This document shows positions 34,134 to 43,468 of a stretch of DNA of 64,000 nt, piece after piece. Position 1 is the stretch's first letter, and each line of letters starts with the position of its first letter. The DNA is taken from contig NZ_JXTE01000036.1 of NCBI RefSeq assembly GCF_000972385.1, positions 20,567 to 84,566 of the forward strand, given 5' to 3'. The stretch is from Streptomyces sp. WM6386 (GTDB lineage Bacteria; Actinomycetota; Actinomycetes; Streptomycetales; Streptomycetaceae). The translations under genes and the position numbers were made by a program. The notes below the pieces were generated by a model. It did no database searches. It was not told where the DNA came from and was given only the letters and a program-made list of their open reading frames with translations.

Positions 34134-35255
34134 ATGACGAGCATCGGTGGTGCCGAGATGGTCGACTGGAATCTCGCGGTGGCGACCGCGACCCGGCTGG
34201 TGAGGCCGGGCCCGGAGGTGAGCCGCGACGAGGCCAGGGCCGTCGTCGCCGAGCTGCGCAAGCACGCCAGGGCCTCGGAGGAACACGTCCGCGGCTTCAC
34301 TCGAATGGGTACCGAGGAGACCCACGACACCCCGCTCCTCGTCGTGGACCGCCCGGGCTGGGTCAAGGCGAACGTCGCCGGCTTCCGGGAGCTCCTGAAG
34401 CCCCTGCTCGACAAGATGCAGGAACGACGCGGCAGTACTCCGGGCGGCGCGGTCCTCGGCGCCGTCGGCGGCAAGGTGACCGGCGTCGAACTCGGGATGC
34501 TGCTGTCCTTCCTGGCCTCCCGTGTCCTCGGCCAGTACGAGACCTTCGCCCCGGCCACCCGTGAACTCCCCGCCGGCGCCAACGGCGGCGGCCGCCTCCT
34601 GCTGGTCGCGCCGAACATCGTGCACGTGGAGCGCGAACTCGACGTAGAGCCCCACGACTTCCGCCTGTGGGTGACCCTGCACGAGGAGACGCACCGCACG
34701 CAGTTCACCGCCGTGCCCTGGCTGCGGGATCACCTGGAGGGCGAAATCCAGTCGTTCCTGGGGGAGACCGAGGTCGACCCCATGACCGTCCTGGAACGCA
34801 TCCGGGAAGCCGCCCAGTCGCTTGCCGGCGGGCGCCCCGAGGGCGAGGAGGAGGACGGCGGCCGGTCGTTGGTGGAGATCGTGCAGACGCCCGCCCAGCG
34901 GGAGATCCTCGGCCGCCTCACCGCCGTGATGTCCCTCCTGGAGGGTCACGCCGACTTCGTGATGGACGGAGTGGGTCCAGAAGTCGTACCGACCGTCCAG
35001 GAGATCCGCGAGAAGTTCCAGCAGCGTCGCGCCAAGGGCGCCTCCCGCCTGGACATGGCCCTGCGCAAGCTGCTCGGTCTGGATGCCAAACTCAGGCAGT
35101 ACCGCGACGGCGAACGCTTCGTACGCGCTGTCGTCAACGAGGTCGGCATGGACGGCTTCAACCGGGTGTGGACCTCCCCCAACACCCTCCCGACGAAGAC
35201 AGAGATCGCCAAACCGGCGGACTGGATCGCGCGGGTGCACCGCAAGGCCGAGTAG
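34134..35255 (+). CDS. Zinc-dependent metalloprotease-like protein (DUF2342)
   Basis: 373 residues of the zincin-like family annotated in actinobacteria as putative hydrolase or coenzyme F420 biosynthesis-associated. The HExxH motif is visible as LHEETHR, with a downstream GHADFVMDGVG that may supply further ligands. No signal peptide, so probably cytoplasmic. It lies between dacB and tilS, as in many actinobacteria; the substrate is unknown. Confidence 0.88.
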   Translation: MTSIGGAEMVDWNLAVATATRLVRPGPEVSRDEARAVVAELRKHARASEEHVRGFTRMGTEETHDTPLLVVDRPGWVKANVAGFRELLKPLLDKMQERRGSTPGGAVLGAVGGKVTGVELGMLLSFLASRVLGQYETFAPATRELPAGANGGGRLLLVAPNIVHVERELDVEPHDFRLWVTLHEETHRTQFTAVPWLRDHLEGEIQSFLGETEVDPMTVLERIREAAQSLAGGRPEGEEEDGGRSLVEIVQTPAQREILGRLTAVMSLLEGHADFVMDGVGPEVVPTVQEIREKFQQRRAKGASRLDMALRKLLGLDAKLRQYRDGERFVRAVVNEVGMDGFNRVWTSPNTLPTKTEIAKPADWIARVHRKAE

Positions 35256-35449
35256 TGAGCCCCGCGGAAGTGTCGTGAAAGAAAACCGGCCGACGGCAGG
35301 CGAACGCCCCTTCAATCACCCGTCCGAGGGACCGTGAGGCCTGGGTAGGCGTGCAATGCTCGGGGAACGGCCCGGTTCTGTCACCATCTACACACTCTGA
35401 GTGACCGAACTCGGACTCACCCCCGAAAACTTCATGAAGGGAACCGGAC

Positions 35450-36475
35450 ATGGGTCCCCATCCTGCGGTCGCGGCGATACGCCTGGCGGTCCGCCGCGTC
35501 CTCCACGACATCCTCAACGACCATCAGACCTCCGCCGAGAAAACCCCGCATGAGCGCCCGTCGTCGCCGCTCGTGCTCGTGGCGTGCTCCGGCGGCGCCG
35601 ACTCCATGGCCCTCGCCTCCGCTCTCGCGTTCGAGGCCCCCAAACTCGGCATCCGCGCGGGTGGCGTCACCGTCGACCACGGCCTCCAGCCCGGCTCCGA
35701 CCTGCGCGCCGACGAAGTCGCCCTGCGCCTGCGCGAACTCGGTCTCGACCCCGTCGAGTCCATCGCCGTGACCGTCGGCCGCGAAGGCGGACCCGAAGCA
35801 GCCGCCCGTGACGCCCGCTACGCCGCCCTCGATGCCGCCTCCGCACGCCACGGGGCCTGTGCCGTCCTGCTCGGCCACACGCGCGACGACCAGGCCGAGA
35901 CCGTCCTGCTCGGCCTCGCCCGCGGCTCCGGCATCCGCTCCCTGTCCGGAATGGCCGCGGTCTCGGGGGCCGACGGCCGTTACCGCCGCCCCTTCCTCCA
36001 GCTCGACCGGCAGACCGCCCGCAAGGCCTGTCTGGTCCAGTCGCTCCCCGTCTGGGACGACCCTCACAACGCGGACCCCGCGTACACCCGTTCCCGCCTG
36101 CGCCACGAAGGCCTGCCCGCCCTGGAGAAGGCCCTCGGCAAAGGCGTCGTGGAGGCACTCGCCCGTACGGCCCAGCTCTCCCGCGACGACGCCGACGCCC
36201 TCGACGCCTGGGCCGGCCAGGCCGAGTCCGCCGTTCGCGACTCCGCCGGCCTCCTCGAGTGCGCCAAGCTCTACGCCCTGCCGCCCGCCGTGCGCCGCCG
36301 CATCCTGCGCCGCGCCGCCATCGAGGCCGGCGCCCCCGCAGGCTCGCTCTTCGCCCGCCACATCGAGGAAGTCGACCGGCTGATCACCGGCTGGCGCGGC
36401 CAGGGAGCCATCAATCTCCCCGGCAAGGTCGTCGCCCAGCGTCAGGGTGGCAGACTGGTGATTCGGCAAGGCTGA
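35450..36475 (+). CDS. tilS: tRNA(Ile)-lysidine synthetase
   Basis: 341 residues. N-type ATP pyrophosphatase with the PP-loop SGGADS (near residue 45) and [21 protein letters not shown]. It attaches lysine to C34 of tRNA-Ile(CAU) so that it reads AUA. ATG with AAGGGA upstream. The C-terminal substrate-binding domain is short, as in other actinobacteria. Clustered with hpt and ftsH, a gene order kept widely in Gram-positive bacteria. Confidence 0.95.
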   Translation: MGPHPAVAAIRLAVRRVLHDILNDHQTSAEKTPHERPSSPLVLVACSGGADSMALASALAFEAPKLGIRAGGVTVDHGLQPGSDLRADEVALRLRELGLDPVESIAVTVGREGGPEAAARDARYAALDAASARHGACAVLLGHTRDDQAETVLLGLARGSGIRSLSGMAAVSGADGRYRRPFLQLDRQTARKACLVQSLPVWDDPHNADPAYTRSRLRHEGLPALEKALGKGVVEALARTAQLSRDDADALDAWAGQAESAVRDSAGLLECAKLYALPPAVRRRILRRAAIEAGAPAGSLFARHIEEVDRLITGWRGQGAINLPGKVVAQRQGGRLVIRQG

Positions 36476-36526
36476 ATCCTTACGCCCCTCAGCGGGGCCG
36501 GACAGCCGGTGGGACGACCGAAAGTG

Positions 36527-37087
36527 ATGCGGGTGGACGCGAAAGACATGGGCACCGACCTCAAAGAGGTGCTCATCACCAAGGAAGAGATCGACGCCAA
36601 GCTCGTCGAGCTGGCCGCGAAGATCGACGCGGAGTACGCGGGCAAGGACCTGCTCATCGTCGGCGTCCTCAAGGGCGCGGTGATGGTCATGGCCGACCTC
36701 GCGCGGGCGCTGTCCACCCCTGTCACCATGGACTGGATGGCCGTGTCGTCGTACGGCGCGGGCACCCAGTCCTCCGGTGTCGTCCGGATCCTCAAGGACC
36801 TCGACACCGACATCAAGGGCAAGCACGTCCTGATCGTCGAGGACATCATCGACTCCGGCCTGACCCTGTCGTGGCTGCTGTCCAACCTCGGCTCGCGCGA
36901 GCCGGAGACGCTCAAGGTGTGCACCCTGCTGCGCAAGCCGGACGCCGCCAAGGTCGCCATCGACGTCGAGTGGGTCGGCTTCGACATCCCCAACGAGTTC
37001 GTCGTGGGCTACGGCCTCGACTACGCCGAGAAGTACCGCAACCTGCCGTTCGTCGGTACGCTCGCGCCCCACGTCTACGGCGGCTGA
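36527..37087 (+). CDS. hpt: Hypoxanthine phosphoribosyltransferase
   Basis: 186 residues. Purine salvage: hypoxanthine or guanine plus PRPP to IMP or GMP. The PRPP motif is [29 protein letters not shown] and [21 protein letters not shown] complete the active site. ATG at 36527 (MRVDAKDMG) is chosen; a GTG at 36509 is in frame. 51 bases after tilS, likely the same transcript. Confidence 0.95.
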   Translation: MRVDAKDMGTDLKEVLITKEEIDAKLVELAAKIDAEYAGKDLLIVGVLKGAVMVMADLARALSTPVTMDWMAVSSYGAGTQSSGVVRILKDLDTDIKGKHVLIVEDIIDSGLTLSWLLSNLGSREPETLKVCTLLRKPDAAKVAIDVEWVGFDIPNEFVVGYGLDYAEKYRNLPFVGTLAPHVYGG

Positions 37088-37270
37088 CCCGAAGGGCCCA
37101 GCCCCGTAAGAAGATCGGGAACCCTGGCGGGCATCGCGCCGTTGGAGCATGCAGACGGGTTCGTCAGTCGTCCTGTGCGTCTTCGGACGACAATGCTGGG
37201 GTACCGTCAGAAGAACTGTCTTATCAAACTCACTATGGCAGGAGGGACGGGGCGACACCGCTCCGTATGG

Positions 37271-39310
37271 ATGGACGTGAAGCGATACTTCCGTGGGCCG
37301 GTCATGTGGATCGTGCTGGCCGTCCTTGCCGTGGTCGTGTTGATGCAGGTTGTCGGCTCGTCCGGCGGCTACAAGACGGTGGACACCGGCCAGGTCGTCC
37401 AGGCGATCAATGAGAACAAGGTCGAATCAGCCAAGCTGACCACCGGCGACGAGCAGACCATCAAGGTCCAGCTCAAGGACGGCGAAAAGGTCGAGGGCAG
37501 CTCCAAGATCCAGGCGAGCTACATCGGCGACCAGGGTGTGGACATCGCCAACACCCTGCAGGGCAAGTTCCAGCAGAAGCAGATCCCCGACGGGTACACC
37601 GTCTCGCCGACGAAGCAGAACGCCTTCGTCGGGATCCTGCTCTCCCTGCTCCCCTTCGTCCTCATCGTGGTCGTCTTCCTGTTCCTGATGAATCAGATGC
37701 AGGGCGGCGGCTCCCGGGTCATGAACTTCGGGAAGTCCAAGGCGAAGCTCATCACCAAGGACACTCCCAAGACGACGTTCGCCGACGTCGCAGGTTCGGA
37801 CGAGGCCGTCGAGGAGCTCCACGAGATCAAGGAGTTCCTCCAGGAGCCGGCGAAGTTCCAGGCCGTCGGCGCCAAGATTCCCAAGGGCGTACTGCTGTAC
37901 GGCCCGCCCGGTACCGGTAAGACCCTGCTCGCGCGTGCTGTCGCGGGCGAGGCCGGCGTGCCGTTCTACTCGATCTCAGGTTCCGACTTCGTCGAGATGT
38001 TCGTCGGTGTCGGTGCCTCCCGAGTCCGTGACCTCTTCGAGCAGGCCAAGGCGAACGCTCCGGCGATCGTCTTCGTCGACGAGATCGACGCGGTCGGCCG
38101 CCATCGTGGCGCCGGCCTCGGCGGTGGTCACGACGAGCGCGAGCAGACCCTGAACCAACTGCTCGTCGAGATGGACGGCTTCGACGTGAAGGGCGGCGTC
38201 ATCCTGATCGCCGCCACGAACCGGCCCGACATCCTCGACCCGGCCCTCCTGCGCCCCGGCCGCTTCGACCGCCAGATCGCGGTCGACCGCCCGGACATGC
38301 AGGGCCGTCTGGAGATCCTCAAGGTTCACCAGAAGGGCAAGCCGGTCGCACCGGACGTCGACCTGTCGGCGGTCGCCCGCCGGACACCGGGCTTCACCGG
38401 CGCGGACCTGTCGAACGTGCTGAACGAAGCGGCGCTCCTGACGGCGCGCAGCGACAAGAAGCTCATCGACAACCACTCGCTGGACGAGGCCATCGACCGC
38501 GTCGTGGCGGGCCCGCAGAAGCGGACCCGGATCATGTCGGACAAGGAAAAGAAGATCACCGCGTACCACGAGGGCGGACACGCCCTGGTCGCGGCGGCTT
38601 CCCCGAACTCCGACCCCGTCCACAAGATCACCATCCTGTCCCGCGGCCGTGCCCTGGGCTACACGATGGTGCTCCCGGACGAGGACAAGTACTCGACCAC
38701 GCGCAACGAGATGCTCGACCAGCTCGCCTACATGCTGGGCGGCCGCGCGGCCGAGGAACTGGTCTTCCACGACCCGACCACGGGCGCCGCGAACGACATC
38801 GAGAAGGCCACGGCAACGGCCCGCGCGATGGTCACGCAGTACGGCATGACCGAGCGTCTCGGTGCCATCAAGTTCGGTGGCGACAACACCGAGCCGTTCC
38901 TCGGCCGGGAGATGTCGCACCCGCGTGACTACTCGGAAGAGGTCGCCGCGCTGGTCGACGAGGAGGTCAAGAAGCTCATCGAGACGGCGCACAACGAGGC
39001 CTGGGAGATCCTGGTCGAGAACCGCGACGTCCTCGACGCGCTCGTGCTCCAACTGCTGGAGAAGGAGACGCTGAACAAGGAGCAGATCGCCGAGGTCTTC
39101 GCTCCCATCGTCAAGCGTCCCCCGCGGCCGGCCTGGACCGGCTCCTCCCGTCGCACGCCGTCCACCCGTCCGCCGGTGCTCTCCCCCAAGGAGCTCGCAC
39201 TGACGAACGGCGCCAACGGTGCGACGCCGGCGATCACCACCGCCAAGTCCACGGCGGCGGACCCCGCCCCGGCGGCCGAGCCGGTCACCGAGGACCGTCC
39301 GGAGAACTGA
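37271..39310 (+). CDS. ftsH: ATP-dependent zinc metalloprotease FtsH
   Basis: 679 residues. First membrane segment about 10-30, an external domain to about 120, second segment near 125-145, then AAA+ ATPase with Walker A GPPGTGKT, Walker B IVFVDEID and the SRH arginines (RPGRFDRQI), and the M41 protease with the zinc motif HEGGH. A Pro/Ser/Thr-rich tail of about 70 residues follows. Degrades membrane and unfolded proteins. ATG at 37271 is the family start; an ATG at 37235 is in frame. No good ribosome site for either. A strong terminator follows. Confidence 0.97.
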   Translation: MDVKRYFRGPVMWIVLAVLAVVVLMQVVGSSGGYKTVDTGQVVQAINENKVESAKLTTGDEQTIKVQLKDGEKVEGSSKIQASYIGDQGVDIANTLQGKFQQKQIPDGYTVSPTKQNAFVGILLSLLPFVLIVVVFLFLMNQMQGGGSRVMNFGKSKAKLITKDTPKTTFADVAGSDEAVEELHEIKEFLQEPAKFQAVGAKIPKGVLLYGPPGTGKTLLARAVAGEAGVPFYSISGSDFVEMFVGVGASRVRDLFEQAKANAPAIVFVDEIDAVGRHRGAGLGGGHDEREQTLNQLLVEMDGFDVKGGVILIAATNRPDILDPALLRPGRFDRQIAVDRPDMQGRLEILKVHQKGKPVAPDVDLSAVARRTPGFTGADLSNVLNEAALLTARSDKKLIDNHSLDEAIDRVVAGPQKRTRIMSDKEKKITAYHEGGHALVAAASPNSDPVHKITILSRGRALGYTMVLPDEDKYSTTRNEMLDQLAYMLGGRAAEELVFHDPTTGAANDIEKATATARAMVTQYGMTERLGAIKFGGDNTEPFLGREMSHPRDYSEEVAALVDEEVKKLIETAHNEAWEILVENRDVLDALVLQLLEKETLNKEQIAEVFAPIVKRPPRPAWTGSSRRTPSTRPPVLSPKELALTNGANGATPAITTAKSTAADPAPAAEPVTEDRPEN

Positions 39311-39350
39311 CACCCCGTGCCCCGGTGACCTCACCGGGCCCGGAATGGAT

Positions 39351-39392
39351 GCCGCGCCCCCCAGGATCTAGCCTGGGGGGCGCGGCGCTTTT
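39351..39392 (+). terminator. Rho-independent terminator after ftsH
   Basis: 15-bp perfect stem (39351-39365 with 39372-39386), six-base loop ATCTAG, then GCTTTT. A smaller hairpin, CCCGGTGA with TCACCGGG (39321-39338), precedes it. The T-run is unusual for this genome and makes this the clearest terminator of the window. Confidence 0.9.
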
Positions 39393-39430
39393 CGGCCGCG
39401 TCGGCAGGAACACCCAGGAACGAGGCAGAG

Positions 39431-40036
39431 ATGACCGACCCCGTGACGCTGGACGGCGAGGGCTCGATCGGCGAGTTCGACGAGAAGCGCGCCGAGAACG
39501 CGGTGCGCGAGCTGTTGATCGCGGTGGGGGAGGACCCGGACCGGGAGGGGCTCAGGGAGACACCGGGGCGGGTGGCTCGGGCCTATCGGGAGATATTCGC
39601 GGGGCTGTGGCAGAAGCCCGAGGATGTGCTGACGACGACGTTCGACCTGGGTCATGACGAGATGGTGCTCGTCAAGGACATCGAAGTCCTGAGTTCCTGC
39701 GAACATCATCTCGTGCCATTCGTCGGAGTTGCCCATGTTGGGTACATTCCGTCCGTCGACGGCAAGATCACGGGCCTTTCGAAGCTGGCTCGACTCGTGG
39801 ATGTCTATGCCCGTCGGCCGCAGGTGCAGGAACGACTCACCACGCAGATCGCCGACTCCTTGATGGAGATCCTGGAGCCGCGCGGCGTGATCGTCGTTGT
39901 TGAGTGTGAGCACATGTGCATGTCGATGCGAGGAGTTCGCAAGCCGGGGGCGAAGACCATAACGTCGGCGGTCCGTGGTCAGCTTCGCGACCCTGCGACG
40001 CGCAACGAGGCGATGAGCCTGATTATTGCGCGCTGA
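39431..40036 (+). CDS. folE: GTP cyclohydrolase I
   Basis: 201 residues. First step of folate synthesis: GTP to dihydroneopterin triphosphate. Zinc ligands are visible in [12 protein letters not shown] and the later [17 protein letters not shown] and [24 protein letters not shown] complete the fold. It follows the ftsH terminator, with its own promoter region, and is convergent with the folB-folK operon, whose products work in the same pathway. Confidence 0.97.
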   Translation: MTDPVTLDGEGSIGEFDEKRAENAVRELLIAVGEDPDREGLRETPGRVARAYREIFAGLWQKPEDVLTTTFDLGHDEMVLVKDIEVLSSCEHHLVPFVGVAHVGYIPSVDGKITGLSKLARLVDVYARRPQVQERLTTQIADSLMEILEPRGVIVVVECEHMCMSMRGVRKPGAKTITSAVRGQLRDPATRNEAMSLIIAR

Positions 40037-40083
40037 CGCACTGGGCAGGGCGTCTGTGGGCTGAAGCGCGGCGCCGTGCGGCG

Positions 40084-40569
40084 CTATGCCGCCGACGCCG
40101 CCCCCGTGTTCCGGTCGTCGTCCTCCGGGAGCTTGCAGACCCGCTCCAGGAAGATCGCGGCCACTATGACCGCGATGCCTGCCAGGACCGAGAAGCCGGC
40201 GTAGATGGCCTGGTCGCGGCGGGCGGGGATGTCGAGGGATTCCAGGAGGAAGACGCCCGTGCCGCCGTACATGCCGGCGACCAGGGCGGCTACGAGGGCG
40301 CTGGCCTGCCCGAAGACGACCGCGCGGGCCGCCATCAGGGGGTCGACGCCCTTGGCCTCGGGGCGGCGTTCGCGTTGGGCCTTGAGGCGGGATCGGATCG
40401 AGAGCGCGGTGGCGACCAGGACCACGGCGATCAGGGCGAGGACGATGGGGGCGGCCAGGGGGACGCTGGGCAGGGTCCCGATCGAGTTCCACAGGCGGGC
40501 GCCCGCCCAGGACAGGATTGCGGCGATGACGAAGACGCCGACCAGCAGCCTGATGCGCAGCTCTCTCAC
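40084..40569 (-). CDS. DUF3180 membrane protein
   Basis: 161 residues with four membrane segments (about 8-28, 37-58, 85-105 and 118-138), a charged loop between the second and third (RSRLKAQRERRPEAKGVDP) and an acidic C-terminus. DUF3180 proteins are actinobacterial membrane proteins of unknown role regularly found next to folK, as here (56 bp downstream). A link to folate is by position only. Confidence 0.88.
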   Translation of the reverse strand: MRELRIRLLVGVFVIAAILSWAGARLWNSIGTLPSVPLAAPIVLALIAVVLVATALSIRSRLKAQRERRPEAKGVDPLMAARAVVFGQASALVAALVAGMYGGTGVFLLESLDIPARRDQAIYAGFSVLAGIAVIVAAIFLERVCKLPEDDDRNTGAASAA

Positions 40570-40625
40570 GGTGCCCCTTCAGCTCCCCCGGATCCCACGA
40601 ACAGTGGTTGCTTTGACCTTAACGA

Positions 40626-41237
40626 CTATTCGGGCAGCCGGAGTTCCAGGTCCGGGCGGGGTTCGATGCCGATTCGGGTGACGGTGGCCAACAGGTCCGA
40701 CACCGGGCCACGGCCGGGGACCTGTGCCTGCGGTTCCACGTCGTTCCACGGCGCCAGGACGAAGGCTCGTTCATGGGCGCGCGGGTGGGGGAGCGTGAGC
40801 GTCGGATCGTCGGAGACGACGTCGGCGTAGGCCACGATGTCGACGTCGAGCGTGCGTGCGCCCCAACGCTCGTCCCGCACGCGGTGGAAGGCCTCCTCGA
40901 CCGCGTGGGCCCGCTCCAGGAGCGAGGACGGGGGCAGCGTCGTCTTCACCACGACGACCGCGTTGAAGTACGAGGGCTGGCTGCCGGGCTCGACGCCCCA
41001 CGGCTCCGTCTCGTAGACGGGGGAGACCGCCTTCACGCGGACGCCCGGGGTGTCCTCGAGGGCGTCGATGGCCCCTTGGAGGGTCTCCAGGCGGTTGCCG
41101 AGGTTGGCGCCGAGGGAGATCACGGCCCGCTTCGGGTTGTGCAGGGTGGTGTCGGCGGCGTCGACCTGCTGTACGACGGAGGCGGGCACCGGTTGAACGA
41201 TCGGGTCGCTGTGACCCTCGGTGAACGAGGCAGTCAT
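40626..41237 (-). CDS. folK: 2-amino-4-hydroxy-6-hydroxymethyldihydropteridine diphosphokinase
   Basis: 203 residues. Transfers pyrophosphate from ATP to the pterin before dihydropteroate synthase. The HPPK domain begins AVISLGANLGNRLETLQ after a 37-residue leader; VYETEPWG, RWGARTLDVDI and LPHPRAHERAFVLAPW are its signatures. Its ATG overlaps the folB stop (ATGA), so the two are coupled. Confidence 0.96.
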   Translation of the reverse strand: MTASFTEGHSDPIVQPVPASVVQQVDAADTTLHNPKRAVISLGANLGNRLETLQGAIDALEDTPGVRVKAVSPVYETEPWGVEPGSQPSYFNAVVVVKTTLPPSSLLERAHAVEEAFHRVRDERWGARTLDVDIVAYADVVSDDPTLTLPHPRAHERAFVLAPWNDVEPQAQVPGRGPVSDLLATVTRIGIEPRPDLELRLPE

Positions 41238-41593
41238 ACTCGGCTCCGGGTGATGGTGATCGTCACGTCGTCGAAGGGGACCGTGATCGGTGCGTCCGGT
41301 TTGTGGACGCAGACCTCGACCTCCTGGATCTCCTCGTGCTTCAGACAGGCCTGCGCGATGCGCTCGGCGAGCGTTTCGATGAGGTTGACGGGCTCGCCCT
41401 CGACGACGGCCACGACCTCCTCCGCCACGATTCCGTAGTGCGCGGTCTTCGACAGGTCGTCGTCGGCGGCGGCCGGCCGGGTGTCCAGTCCCAGGACGAG
41501 GTCCACGATGAAGGTCTGGCCCTCCTCGCGCTCCTTGGGGAACACACCGTGGTGCCCGCGGGCCTTCAGGCCGCGCAGCGCGACACGATCCAC
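41234..41593 (-). CDS. folB: Dihydroneopterin aldolase
   Basis: 119 residues. Cleaves dihydroneopterin to 6-hydroxymethyldihydropterin. RVALRGLKARGHHGVFPKER, TAHYGIVAEEV and LIETLAERIAQACL are the family blocks. GTG at 41593 with AGGAG eight bases upstream; the frame is open for another 58 codons upstream but without likeness. Overlaps folK. Confidence 0.95.
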   Translation of the reverse strand: MDRVALRGLKARGHHGVFPKEREEGQTFIVDLVLGLDTRPAAADDDLSKTAHYGIVAEEVVAVVEGEPVNLIETLAERIAQACLKHEEIQEVEVCVHKPDAPITVPFDDVTITITRSRV

Positions 41594-41840
41594 GCGAATC
41601 ACTCCTGCAATCGTCGGTAACGGCCGGTTCGTGCCGTGTGCGGACGGCACACCGGCCTCGAACGAATCTACCTGCGGGCACTGACAGGGCCGGGCCACGG
41701 GGGCGCGGGCCCGAGCCGGGGTCAGAGGTTTCATCGGGTGTTTCCCCTGGGGAACCCGGTGGCTCACGGGTTGATAGCCGCCCCTACCCCGGGGTCCGTG
41801 ATTCGAACCACTTCTTGGTCCCTGTGGGGTGCCTACCCGC
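41594..41840. other. 247-bp gap between the NTF2 gene and folB
   Basis: Divides the minus-strand folate genes. I see no gene, tRNA or clear promoter. Two CCCCTGGGG/CCCCGGGG-like GC pairs around 41746-41800 could form a hairpin. Confidence 0.4.
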
Positions 41841-42344
41841 TCAGGAGGGTGTGTCGTCCGGTTCGTCCTCGTCGTTTTCGGCCAGAACGGGAGAGGCGTG
41901 GTGGGACCAGAGTTTCCAGCCGGACGGGGTGCGGCGGAACACGTTGGTCGCGACCACCAGCTGGCCGACGAGCGGGCCGAGCTCCTCGCCGCCCTCGGGG
42001 GCGGGGCCGCCGCTGAGGATGTTCTCGGTGCAGTTGACGAGGGCGGTGTCGCCGGTGACGGAGACGTGTACGTCGGTGAGGAAGAACTGGATGTAGTCGG
42101 TGTTCGCCATGATCAGCGCGTACGACCTGAGGACCTCGCCGCGGCCGGTGAGCGCGGGCCAGCCGGGGTGCACGCAGGAGACCACGCCGGTGTCGGCCGG
42201 ATCGTGGTACTCCTCGTCGACGCCGAGGTCGGCCGGGGTGAGCCAGAGGGAGGACAGCTCATCGAAGTCGCCGCGCTCCATCGCCTCGTAATAGGTGGTG
42301 TTGGCGGCTTCCACCTGTTCGACGTCGGTGTGGGGGGCGGTCAC
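41841..42344 (-). CDS. NTF2/SnoaL-like family protein
   Basis: 167 residues. The cone-shaped NTF2 fold is indicated by VEAANTTYYEAMERGDFDELSSLW near the start and the beta strands VHVSVTGDTALVNCTENI and GWKLWSHHASPV at the end. No catalytic residues can be named. Its GTG overlaps the folP TGA (GTGA), so it is translated with folP, which points to a role near folate synthesis. A Glu/Asp-rich tail closes the chain. Confidence 0.85.
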   Translation of the reverse strand: MTAPHTDVEQVEAANTTYYEAMERGDFDELSSLWLTPADLGVDEEYHDPADTGVVSCVHPGWPALTGRGEVLRSYALIMANTDYIQFFLTDVHVSVTGDTALVNCTENILSGGPAPEGGEELGPLVGQLVVATNVFRRTPSGWKLWSHHASPVLAENDEDEPDDTPS

Positions 42345-43381
42345 TGGTCGCCTGCGGGGGAGAGGGTGCCCGGCGTGCGCGTCGCTGCGTGCGCCCTGCT
42401 TGTGGTGTCCGCGCGAGGTGCGGGGTCGGTCGTGGGCACCTGGCTCGTGGTGGTCGCGCCGGGCGCGGGGTCGGCCGTGGGCGTCCCGCTCGTGTGGACT
42501 GCCCCTGGTGCACGGTCCGATGTGCGCGCCCCCTCCACGGCGCGTGCGACCCGTACCGCGTCCGCCGTCGCGCGCACCTCGTGCACGCGCACCGCCCACG
42601 CGCCGGCCTGCGCCGCGAGGGCGGAGACGGCGGCCGTCGCGGCGTCGCGCTCGCGGGCGGGGGGCGGGGCGCTCTCCGGGCCGGCCAGGACGCGGCCGAG
42701 GAAGCGCTTGCGGGAGGCGGCGACGAGGAGGGGGTGGCCGAGGGCGAGCAGGCGGTCGAGGTGAGCGAGGAGGACGAGGTCGTGCTCGGCGTCCTTGGAG
42801 AAGCCGAGGCCGGGGTCGACGACGACGCGGTCGGGGGCGATGCCGCCGGCGAGGACGGCCTCCACGCGCGCGTGGAGTTCGTCGATGACTTCCGCGACGA
42901 CGTCGGCGTAGAGGCCCTTGACGTTGCCGCCCTCCAGGAAGCCGCGCCAGTGCATGACGACAAAGGGGGCGCCGGAGTCGGCCACGACGGGAATCATCGC
43001 GGGGTCGGCGAGGCCGCCGCTGACGTCGTTGACGAGGCAGGCGCCGGCGGCGAGGGCCTGTGCGGCGACCGAGGCGCGCATGGTGTCCACGGAGATGGTG
43101 ACGCCCTCGGAGGCGAGGCCGCGGACCACGGGGATGACGCGCTTGAGCTCCTCGGCCTCGTCGACGCGGGTGGCGCCGGGGCGGGTGGACTCACCGCCGA
43201 CGTCGACGAGGTCGGCGCCCTCCTCGACCAGGGCGAGGCCGTGCTTGACGGCGGCCGTCGTGTCGAACCAGCGGCCGCCGTCGGAGAAGGAGTCGGGGGT
43301 GACGTTGACGACTCCCATGACCGCGCAGCGGTCCCATTCCGGCAGCCCGACGACGCGCCCGCGTCCGCTCTGCTTGCTCAT
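42341..43381 (-). CDS. folP: Dihydropteroate synthase with low-complexity tail
   Basis: 346 residues, about 60 longer than usual. Joins the pterin pyrophosphate with p-aminobenzoate; target of sulfonamides. GVVNVTPDSFSDGG, GGESTRPGAT, NDVSGG and the C-terminal GRVLAG/ARERDAATAAVSALA helix are intact. From about residue 285 a Thr/Ala/Pro/Asp-rich tail with degenerate repeats (DPAPGATTTSQVPTTDPAP) follows. The stop overlaps the start of the NTF2-like gene. Confidence 0.95.
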   Translation of the reverse strand: MSKQSGRGRVVGLPEWDRCAVMGVVNVTPDSFSDGGRWFDTTAAVKHGLALVEEGADLVDVGGESTRPGATRVDEAEELKRVIPVVRGLASEGVTISVDTMRASVAAQALAAGACLVNDVSGGLADPAMIPVVADSGAPFVVMHWRGFLEGGNVKGLYADVVAEVIDELHARVEAVLAGGIAPDRVVVDPGLGFSKDAEHDLVLLAHLDRLLALGHPLLVAASRKRFLGRVLAGPESAPPPARERDAATAAVSALAAQAGAWAVRVHEVRATADAVRVARAVEGARTSDRAPGAVHTSGTPTADPAPGATTTSQVPTTDPAPRADTTSRAHAATRTPGTLSPAGDQ

Positions 43382-43468
43382 ACGTTCAGCCTAGGCCCAG
43401 GAAGGAGCCGCAAGGCCGCCCGGCCCGGAGAGCCGGGGGTCGCCCTGCGAGTCCCGGGCCGTTCGAGG

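Noticed and set aside
41640..41840. Possible tRNA or structured RNA near the folB gap (a GGTTCGAACC-like stretch)
   Set aside because: I could not fold an acceptor stem and anticodon arm around GATTCGAACC. It is probably chance, though a tRNA search would settle it.
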